A DNA stretch of 64,000 nt, taken from Colias croceus. Lineage: Eukaryota; Arthropoda; Insecta; Lepidoptera; Pieridae. Shown in pieces: positions 56,303-64,000 of the stretch. Below the pieces are notes generated by a model that saw only the letters and a list, made by a program, of their open reading frames with translations, was not told where the DNA came from and ran no database searches. Each line of letters starts with the position of its first letter. Position 1 is the stretch's first letter. The stretch is from positions 3,670,501-3,734,500 of the forward strand of contig NC_059564.1 in the NCBI RefSeq assembly GCF_905220415.1. The letters run 5' to 3'. Both the position numbers and the translations under genes were made by a program.

Positions 56303-56467
56303 AAAAAAAAACATAAAATTCCTCCCGACAATTAATTATAAAGCGCTCTGAATGGTGCTTTTTGGATTAATTATATCCCACAGGTCTCAAATAGCCACAG
56401 ATAGGTGTGAATGTGGATTTCATTACAGAGTAGGGGATTGTAGAGTGTTCTTTTTATTTAATCTTAA

Positions 56468-56690
56468 CTAGCTGTGTCGCGCAGTTTCACCCGCGGACAA
56501 AATTAGGTAGTTTTATACATTACATGTGCATTATGCATAACCTATATAATTGTTGTTTTTTTATTATTACGTAGTTCTATAGCTCATGTGATATTCAGAT
56601 GTCTTGTAAAGTTTCATTCAAATCCGTACAGTTAAAATCGTGAAAGCGTGACAAACCTCCATACATCCATACTTATAGACGTTTATACAC
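56468..56690 (-). mobile_element. HelH Helitron copy
   Basis: CTAGCTGTGTCGCGCAG at left, TAAAGTTTCATTCAAATCC inside. The 5' end is eroded. Confidence 0.75.
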
Positions 56691-56702
56691 AGTATTACAA
56701 TA

Positions 56703-56872
56703 TCTATAATATAAAAATGAATCCCAAAATGTGTTGGTAAGCGCATAACTTGAGAACGGCCAAACCGATTTCGTTAATTCTTTTTTTATAATATTCCTTG
56801 AAGTTCGAGGATGGTTCTTATGTAGAGAAAACGTGAATATGTACCACGGGCGAAGCCGGGGCGGACCGCTAG
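56703..56872 (+). mobile_element. HelG Helitron copy
   Basis: A|TCTATAATATAAAAATGAA ... GCGGACCGCTAG|T. Confidence 0.9.
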
Positions 56873-57410
56873 TTATTTATATATTAGTCTGATTACAAAA
56901 CAATACAGTTTACAAGTAAATAATTTTACTACAATTGTGACGTGTAACTTGAGGTTTAATATTTTTAATTACTTTAATTATCGGAAAGCAGTTGAATCAA
57001 GGTTGAATCCCATAAAAATGTCATGCTTTGGACGTTGTTTATTCGATGTTCAACGTAACTAACCCCAATTTGTTAATCGTCTTTTTGACTGTTTAATGTT
57101 TATGATTGGATAGAAAATTATTAATTACAACATGGCAGTTGTTAATAGTCATATTATCTAACACCGTTGATTTTAAACACTATTTTATAGAGCTACTAAC
57201 TTATGCTAATAAATTTAATAAACATAACCTTTAATTATTATGATCTATATATTATACTGTCTGTATAAAACTTCGTGACACAGTTTCTAACGAAAATCCC
57301 CTGAACCGGCAGGACCGTCTTTTTATGATATATATATATTTTACATTCAGTATGGACATAGTCTGGCAATAGGTACAACCTATTTCTTCTAAATAATTTC
57401 ATTTAAAACA

Positions 57411-57674
57411 CCTATGACGTCACAACATGGCGCAGAATCGATTCTATTCTTCGTTGGGGCCGATTTTTCAATCCTTGATTAAAATTTATCCGTCCAAAAA
57501 ATTATTAGGTACACGAACGGATACGAACAATTAGAATACATTTTTGAAATGTATGTTTAATACGTTATTCGATGAATAAATTTTAAACAACGATTGAAAA
57601 ATCAGCCCTTATAATAGTAATTAAAGTTATCATCGCCAATAATTCACTAGCTTATGACGTCACAACATGGCGCA
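57411..57674. repeat. CRE-like direct repeats around a TIR MITE
   Basis: TATGACGTCACAACATGGCG occurs at about 57413 and 57653. Between them is MITE copy 3 of the GATTTTTCAATCC family (57467-57609). A related TATGACGTCACAAA lies at about 42733. Confidence 0.7.
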
Positions 57675-58430
57675 TCTAATTCTTATTTGAATCACATAGT
57701 AATTAAAATAATCGCCAATTAATTAAAAATCGACTGATAAACTCTCTACAGCAATACAGCACAAGGAGGGAGGTGTGAAAGGAGCTTCCCTGCATCTTTA
57801 TTCTAAATAATAGGCATTGTAAAGGTTTGACACGTCACAGACCAGTTTACAAGACCCCTGATCACCGAACCATGCTGTACAATTTGTTCATAAAGTCGAC
57901 AGCGCGGGGGGTCTTCCTAACTGGTTTATATATGTATAGTACATTTATAAGTATTTTTTATACTGTACGGTTGTAAGAGCCCTCTTTGTAAGGGGTGTTG
58001 ATTTTGTATGGCGGATCTATGGTCGTATTGTGCGTGGTTTTATAGGGTTTCAAGTTTTTTGTTGGCTAGGTTATGGTTTTGAAATTATGTGTGAAACGAT
58101 GTTGATTTATAGTGTTAATTCATTTTAAATTATGTCGTGGTTTCTGCTTATAAAAGCATTTAATAGAATTTTTGTTGGTTTAAGTAAAAGTTATAAAAAT
58201 TAAGGATTTTTAGCACCTCTTTTACGTGTGTACTTCGCTGCAGCTCCATTACATTAATTGTTTATATTATTATCGCTTCATGGTGTAAATTATATTCGAA
58301 AGAAACAGTAGCAAAAATTCGTAATTAAAACTTGTCCAGCTGTCCTAGAAATTAGGCTTGTAAAACAGAAAACATATATAGATTAATAGCTGATAAACTT
58401 GTTTATTACATAGACCGTATATGTTTATTA
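57675..58430. other. Gene-free stretch
   Basis: AT-rich; no gene or known repeat that I can support. Confidence 0.35.
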
Positions 58431-58435
58431 AAAGA

Positions 58436-58635
58436 CTAGCTGTTCCCCGCGGTTTCACCCGCATTGCTCCGGTCCTGTTGGCCTGAGCGTGATGATTATA
58501 GCCTATACCTATAGCCTTCCTCGATAAATGGGCTGTCTAACACCGAAAGAATTTTTCAAATCAGACCAGTAGTTCCCAAGATTAGCGCGTTCAAACAAAC
58601 AAACAAACTCTTCAGCTTTATAATATTAGTATAGA
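58436..58635 (-). mobile_element. HelA Helitron copy
   Basis: CTAGCTGTTCCCCGCGG at left, AGTATAGA at right. Confidence 0.92.
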
Positions 58636-58753
58636 TTATTTTAAGCATTTACATAGTTATAAAACCACTCAAATATCATTTTAATTTTTTATATAAAATT
58701 ACATATTTATACACGAACGCATAAACCTTGTAACGTTTAAATTATTTGATCTA

Positions 58754-58964
58754 CTAGCTTTTCGCCCGCGTCTTCGCCCGCGTTTTCAAAGGAAAACCCG
58801 CATAGTTCCCGTTCCCGCAGGATTTCCGGGCTAAAACCTATCCTATGTGTTAATCCAAGTTACCCTCTATATGTGTGCTAAATTTCATTATAATCGGTTC
58901 AGTAGTTTATGCGTGAAAACCATACATACATACAAACCTTTCCTCTTTATAATATTAGTATAGA
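58754..58964 (-). mobile_element. HelB Helitron copy
   Basis: CTAGCTTTTCGCCCGCG at left, AGTATAGA at right. Confidence 0.9.
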
Positions 58965-59320
58965 AAAGTATAAACTCAACATATAATGGCAAATTACGTA
59001 ATCAAAAACACGTAAATTGTACTCATAACGTCTTGGAAAGTCTTAGAGAAAATGGCGTCTGCTTGACATACATCCATTGAGATAGATCAAAGAACTAGGT
59101 ACATTAGGGTTGCACCCTCGTAGGTCCTAGGTAAACCTAGGTTCTAGGGGTGGTTTATGTACTAAGTCATTTATGTGTCATAGAATGTGTTCCTTATAAT
59201 TTTTAAATTAATTTATGTGTTGATAAAACATTTTTAATTCATTCACATAGTTTGGCAATAATTGCATGGTAAGTAAATCGTAATAAAAATGTAATTTATC
59301 TCTTACTATCTTTATAAAAT

Positions 59321-59508
59321 GTATACTAATATTATAAAGCTGTAGAGTTTGTTTGTTTGTTTGAATACGCTAATCTCAGGAACTACTGGTCCGATTTGCA
59401 AAATTCTTTCGGTGTTAGATAGCCCATTTATGGAGGAAGGAAGGCTTCTCATCAGGCTAAGACCAACAGGAGCGGAGCCACTCGGGTGAAACCGCGAAGC
59501 GCATCTAG
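59321..59508 (+). mobile_element. HelA Helitron copy
   Basis: GTATACTAATATTATAAAGC to GCGCATCTAG|T. Confidence 0.88.
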
Positions 59509-59567
59509 TAAAAAATATAAAGAACCGCAATAGAAGGTAGCCTATGTTCTTTCTCAGATTGATTAGA

Positions 59568-59725
59568 CTAGCGGTCCGCCCCGTCTTCGCCCGTGATATA
59601 TGTTTACGTATTCTCTCCATAAGAATTAACAAAATCGGTTCAGCCGTACTCGAGTTTTGCGCAGTGCGCTTACCAAGGCGCTTACCAACACATTTTGCGA
59701 TTCTTTTTTATATTACTTATACAGA
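59568..59725 (-). mobile_element. HelG Helitron copy
   Basis: CTAGCGGTCCGCCCCGTC at left, TTATACAGA at right. About 270 bases upstream of the V-ATPase D-like start. Confidence 0.85.
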
Positions 59726-59995
59726 TTATTAATAGTTTATGTTGCATAAACTCTTTGCACATTCCCATTTATTTTTATTTCTTCACGCTGTCAACAAATA
59801 TTCTATCAGAAAAACAAAAATGTCAAAAAAATGTTTCACACAAAATTGCCCAAGTAATTTTAAATAGTAAAAATGCATAAAAAACCATGAAAAATGTTGC
59901 AAAATATATTTTTCTACCGCCAAATTAGAAGCAACACCCGACATAGTTATTAATTAATTAATTTATATTTTCACCGCATTTAACCAACTTCCAAA

Positions 59996-61381
59996 ATGAA
60001 GGACGACGATGGTAAGTTAAATCATTATATTATTATTTTCAAAAAACAGTTTATAAAAAATAATAATGCCTGTTTGCTGTATAGTTTCTTATAAAATTGT
60101 TAGAAGACTACTGAGAATTATTGTAAATTGAGTTTTAAAGATAACTAATAGCGACCAAAATATAAACAGATACAAAAAAAATACTTAAATTATTGCTAAA
60201 ACAATTGGGGAGTAAAACCAAAAGAAATCTGCAAAATTATAAAGCTGTGTTTGTTTATTTGCCTGCTTGAACGCGATCTCCAGAACAACTAAGCCGATTT
60301 GAATTCTTTTACAGTTTACTTTTAGGTAGTCTATTTATCGACGAAGGCTCTAAGCTTATAATATTATATTATCACGCTAAGACCAATAGGATCGGAGCAA
60401 TGCGGGTATAATCGCGGGGAACAGCTAATCACTACATAGTATAAAACAAGTGGCGTTCCGCCGTCGATATCTGAATCTAAAAATAACGCTACCGATTTTT
60501 GTGGGGCTTTTTAAATAGAGTAATACAAGAGGAAGGTCTTAGTATAGATAGCGTTTAGCTACTATTATGTATTCTGTGGTATAGGTATAATTTATTATTA
60601 ATAAACCGCGGGCAGAAAGCTAGTACTTAGCTCTTTACAAATTTTATGGTTGTAAAACATTTATTTCTTACAGAGGAGGAAGAAAACACCTTCGGTGTGA
60701 CGCGTTACCCTTGCATGCCATCTCTAGTCGCGCTACAGCAGATGAGAAACCGTCTCCACCTGGCGTTCCTTGGCAGAAAACTGATGAAATGGACCATGCT
60801 GGCTTCGGGCAGGGAACTGAGACGGCTCGCTGGCGAATTGGATGGGTAAGTTCCTTCCATATGTTGTGTAGTAGATCGGAGACCGTCTTCACCTGGCGTT
60901 CCTTCGCAGAAAACTGATGGAATGGATCATGCTTGCTACAGGCTACAGGTAATGGATAGAGCGGCGCCTAGATTTAAAAAGGAGCGTATGTATTGCTATC
61001 TAGTCCTGTCTCTTGACACAAAAATCATAGTGAAGATAATGATGGTCAAACAAACATATTTTCCCCTCTTGACTTAGTTAGGAAGTAAGGATTAAATCTA
61101 ATTTGCCATCGCAAAAAGTTTTTAATAACTATTAAGTTAACTACTATTAAGTTTCTCTTCTACTACCTCATACGACCAAATAAACATAATTGATTTGATT
61201 TGATTTACTTTAAACGAACATGCTTCTTCTATATTTTGGTACAGTTTTATAATAAATTATTTTTTGCAGTCTGTACAAGGGTTTTGCTGACGACCTCAGC
61301 AATGCGTTCATACTGCTAGCCCGTTGTCGATATTTCTACCCGCATCTAAACCAAATGGTGATAGAGGATGTTCCTAAAAAG
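59996..61381 (+). CDS. Divergent V-type ATPase subunit D-like protein (5' part)
   Basis: Exons 59996-60011, 60674-60845 and 61270-61381 join in frame to exactly 100 codons; the gene continues past the window. After an acidic start (MKDDDEEEEN) the pattern follows the N-terminal coiled coil of V-ATPase subunit D: PSLVALQQMRNRLHLAF aligns with the family's PSRMxLxxLKxRLKGA, and the helix ending FILLARCRYFYP aligns with AAFSLAEVSYATG. Subunit D forms the central rotor shaft of the proton pump. The sequence lacks the usual GHSLLKKKADAL (here FLGRKLMKWTML), so it is a divergent paralogue, as known for tissue-restricted insect forms. An exon-fragment copy lies in the following intron. Confidence 0.65.
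60233..60428 (+). mobile_element. HelA Helitron, diverged
   Basis: AATTATAAAGCTGTGTTTG to GGAACAGCTAA; directly followed by a HelE copy. In intron 1 of the V-ATPase D-like gene. Confidence 0.8.
60429..60623 (+). mobile_element. HelE-started Helitron
   Basis: TCACTACATAGTATAAAAC start right at the end of the previous copy; ends GGCAGAAAGCTAG|T. Confidence 0.8.
60871..60947 (+). repeat. Duplicated fragment of the preceding V-ATPase D-like exon
   Basis: The stretch repeats about 75 bases of exon 2 (roughly 60740-60812) at high identity, starting about 25 bases after the exon's donor. It stays open in the same frame (DRLHLAFLRRKLMEWIML) and ends at a donor-like CAG|GTAATG; a weak acceptor (GTGTAGTAG) precedes it. 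It may be an alternative exon or simply a relic. Confidence 0.6.
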
Positions 61382-61536
61382 GTAATTTATTCAAATTAAT
61401 TAAAATTAAATTAAATTGAAATACTTAATATTGCGTAGTATGGCATAGGGTTAATTTATTTAAAAATAAATAAGTATTTCTTTTTTATTTCATACAATTC
61501 ATCTTTTACGTAATATTATGTACTATGTACATTGTA

Positions 61537-61672
61537 CAAGCTTTTCGCCCGCGGCCGCGTAATCAAAGGACAACCCGCATAGCTTCCGTTCGCGATAAAA
61601 TTGGTTGAGCAGTTTTTGCGTGAAGTAGTAACAAACATACAAACTTTCGTATATTTTATAATATTAGTAGGA
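61537..61672 (-). mobile_element. HelB Helitron, internally deleted
   Basis: CAAGCTTTTCGCCCGCGGCC at left, ATTAGTAGGA at right. Confidence 0.8.
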
Positions 61673-62048
61673 TAGATATGAACAGTATTTAATACATACA
61701 TTGATAACATGTCATCCTTATAATTAGATATTAATTATGCATGCAAAATGTATGTAATTAATTATTGAAATAACATGTGACGTGCTAATCTTATTATTAT
61801 TTCGTACTATACTTAAAATTCAAATACAGTTTACTATTTTACAATCACTCCTATTAATTTAATAAAATTATGAAATTATTTTATACAAGAATATTGTTAT
61901 TATTTACGTAAATGATGTCATTTTAATTAGTAACACTTGTTTAAACGATTTTATGACATAATCTTATCAAACAATACATTTGCTAAGAGGTGAATACGAT
62001 AAAAAGTATCAGTAGAAATATATCGATAATTTCGCATGACTTCACAAC

Positions 62049-62068
62049 GCCTCCGTGGCGCAATCGGC

Positions 62069-62105
<37 letters not shown>

Positions 62106-62122
62106 GAGCCCACCCGGGGGCG
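62049..62122 (+). tRNA. tRNA-Asn: tRNA-Asn (anticodon GUU)
   Basis: The 74-nt sequence starts GCCTCCGTGGCGCAA, has anticodon loop CTGTTAA with a 5-bp stem, and a T arm with GGTTCGAGCC. The acceptor stem pairs GCCTCCG with CGGGGGC. A run of T follows at about 62125, acting as a Pol III terminator. No intron is present. It matches insect nuclear tRNA-Asn. Confidence 0.97.
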
Positions 62123-62956
62123 ATATTTTTTTTATTAATATAAGTGCTGTTTTACTAAAGAAATACTGTATTATAAAATATGATATAAAAGATATATTAT
62201 TCTGAGTGAATTATTATTGGTTCTTCATATTTTTTCATTTTAAAGACAAAATTGTATCAGTTCACAACCGATCCGAGTACCTAAGTCTTGGAATTTGGAT
62301 GGTTTAATTCAGTGCCGGATTAAGCCAGCGCGGGGCCTGTAGCAAATTCTGTCAAGAGGCCCTTCGTTTGCTATAGTTTCTCAAGTTAAAGGGTATTAAA
62401 TAAAACTGTACGTACACGGTGCTTCTGTGTGGGTGTTATGTTACCAGATATTGAAAATTTTCCCAAATTTTTCCCCGACTACGGAAGAAAGAGGGTTATG
62501 TTTTTCGAGTGTATCTATGTATAATATTTCTTTGGCACGCCCTGCAGTATAAACCGCTGAACCGATTTTGATTTATGAGGTGACATTGCAATCATCTGAA
62601 TTATTATGGTAGTGGTGTTAGTGACGTTCAACATTAATTAGCTGTCAGGGTTTAATTTTAATTTTAATATAAATATTTGTATATGATAATTTTTTATAAT
62701 ATTGTAAAAATTCTTTTGTTACATAAACGATAAATTTTTAATTAAATAAATTACATAAAAAAATGTTTCAAAATTACAATGATTACCTATATTATTTTTT
62801 ATTTTCAAAATATATGAATGCGGATAGCGGTAGTTTTTAGTCTAGAACACGGGACATTTTATTTTTAGAAAGAAAGAAGGAAGAAACCATTTATTCCAAT
62901 ACACACAAACACACAACAATAGCATTGTAAATTATGAATAATAGGTAATATAAAAT

Positions 62957-63529
62957 ATAAAGGGCATTGAAACTTTCTGTCATATCAAACCCGCCGCCAT
63001 TTTGATTTTTTTTCAAAATTGCGGCGCACGATTAAAGTGGTATGTATGGATAGAGGACACATAGACGAACAAAAAATGTCTAATAACATAGTACCCTAAA
63101 GCGTCACATTATCGAGATATTTGGAGGTAAATAACAGTTTATTGGAAGAAAGTAGGTAGATTCATTACATAAAAACATACATACATTACATAAAAATGTA
63201 AGTAATGTAATGAATACCTACTTTCTTCCTGTAATAATAATAATCTATCAGGGAGTGATTATTTAGAGATAATATCTTGCATAATATAGACACGTAATAA
63301 GTCTATTTTTAGTGTTTGTCGTACTCATAAGTGAATATTTACCTCTAAATATCTCGGTAATGTGACGCTTTAGGGTACTATGTTATAAGACATTTTTTGT
63401 TCGTCTATGTGTCCTCTATCCATATTCCATACATACCACTTTAATCGTGCGCCGCGATTTTGAAAAAAAATCAAAATAGCGGCGGGTCGATATGCCAGCG
63501 TCCATACAAAAAGTTTCAAACCCCTTTAT
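62957..63529. mobile_element. Fold-back element with arms of about 180-195 bp
   Basis: The left arm (to about 63136) and right arm (from about 63333) are inverted and highly similar: AACCCGCCGCCATTTTGA, GCGCACGATTAAAGTGGTAT and ACATAGTACCCTAAAGCGTC all recur reversed. The centre holds another inverted repeat (GAAGAAAGTAGGTA). Outer ends ATAAAGGG and CCCTTTAT. No clear TSD. Confidence 0.85.
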
Positions 63530-63682
63530 GTATGGTTGCTTGCGCTAAAAAAGGAAGCCACTCAGGATACCTGAGGCATAATACCTTAACACTGATTTTC
63601 AGTGACACCTTACGACATCCACATTGTCAGCTGCTTTACTGGATAATAAATAAATATAATTCCTGAATAATAATAACTTTAT

Positions 63683-63924
63683 CTAGGTTTCCGCCCGCGG
63701 CTTCGCCCGCGTAGTCAAAGAAAAATCCGCATTAGTTCCCGTTCCCGTGGGATTTTCGGGATTGCGTCAATTTCCCGGGATAAAAAGTAGCCTATGTCCT
63801 TTCTCGGGTATCAAAATATCTCCATACCAAATTTCATGAAAATTGGTTCAGTACTTTAGGCGTGATTGAGTAACAGACAGACAGACAGACAGAGTTACTT
63901 TCGCATTTACAATATTAGTATGGA
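63683..63924 (-). mobile_element. HelC Helitron copy
   Basis: CTAGGTTTCCGCCCGCGGC at left, ATTAGTATGGA at right, with ACAGACAGACAGAC inside. Confidence 0.9.
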
Positions 63925-64000
63925 AGTATGGAATAGTATGGATTGTCATGTCCATCACGGAGTTCAAATGAATTAAAAAACGACAACGAAAACGACTCTG

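Noticed and set aside
61382..64000. Further exons of the V-ATPase D-like gene
   Set aside because: No stretch with acceptor and subunit-D-like coding was found; the next exon probably lies outside the window.

Overview
The window is nuclear DNA of a moth or butterfly (Lepidoptera). It is AT-rich and has spliced genes with GT-AG introns. It is crowded with small non-autonomous transposons whose ends are typical of lepidopteran Helitrons: 5' TC[T/C]ATACTAATATTATAAA, a 3' GC-rich hairpin followed by CTAG, and insertion between A and T. It also holds tRNA-derived SINEs, several inverted-repeat MITE families and one nearly intact LINE. Nothing suggests operons, CRISPR or other prokaryotic features.

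Layout. (1) 1-3800: repeats, including a perfect 89-bp palindrome. (2) 3801-4068, minus: first two coding exons of an unidentified gene that runs off to the left. (3) 4889-26454, plus: a PWWP plus integrase-binding-domain (IBD) chromatin reader of the LEDGF/HDGFL2 (Drosophila JASPer) family, reconstructed exon by exon in frame, 822 aa. It has a second possible 3' end at 12554 that would give a 592-aa isoform without the IBD. A 4.6-kb CR1/Jockey-group LINE (13123-17712) sits between these two endings. (4) 28494-30040, minus: a two-exon 297-aa protein I do not recognise. (5) 31009-31775, minus: TMA7, 64 aa, two coding exons. (6) 34170-35474: a transposon with 30-bp perfect terminal repeats and an 8-bp target duplication, carrying a possible two-exon 32-aa ORF. 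(7) About 35.5-59.9 kb: gene-poor and repeat-rich. (8) 59996-61381, plus: three exons of a divergent V-ATPase subunit D-like protein, continuing off the right edge. (9) 62049-62122: tRNA-Asn(GUU).

Helitron families used below (my labels, by 5' end): HelA = ...GCTGAAGAGTTTGTTTG; HelB = ...GCGAAAGTTTGTGAGG; HelC = ...GCGAAAGTAACTCTGTCTG; HelD = long A/T start then CTCGTGTCACAATG, with AACCACTTAACCG inside; HelE = TCACTACATAGTATAAAAC; HelF = short, CGTGTCACAATGTTAG; HelG = AATCAATGCCACTTTTCG; HelH = 3' end with GCGCGACACAGCT. A copy is called minus when its CTAG end is at the left.

The protein-coding genes appear to be independent housekeeping-type loci (chromatin tethering, translation, proton pumping), not one pathway. 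The strongest novelties are the alternative IBD-less ending of the LEDGF-like gene, the 8-bp-TSD transposon with its small ORF, the exon-fragment duplication in the V-ATPase D-like gene, and nested insertions that allow precise empty-site reconstruction.
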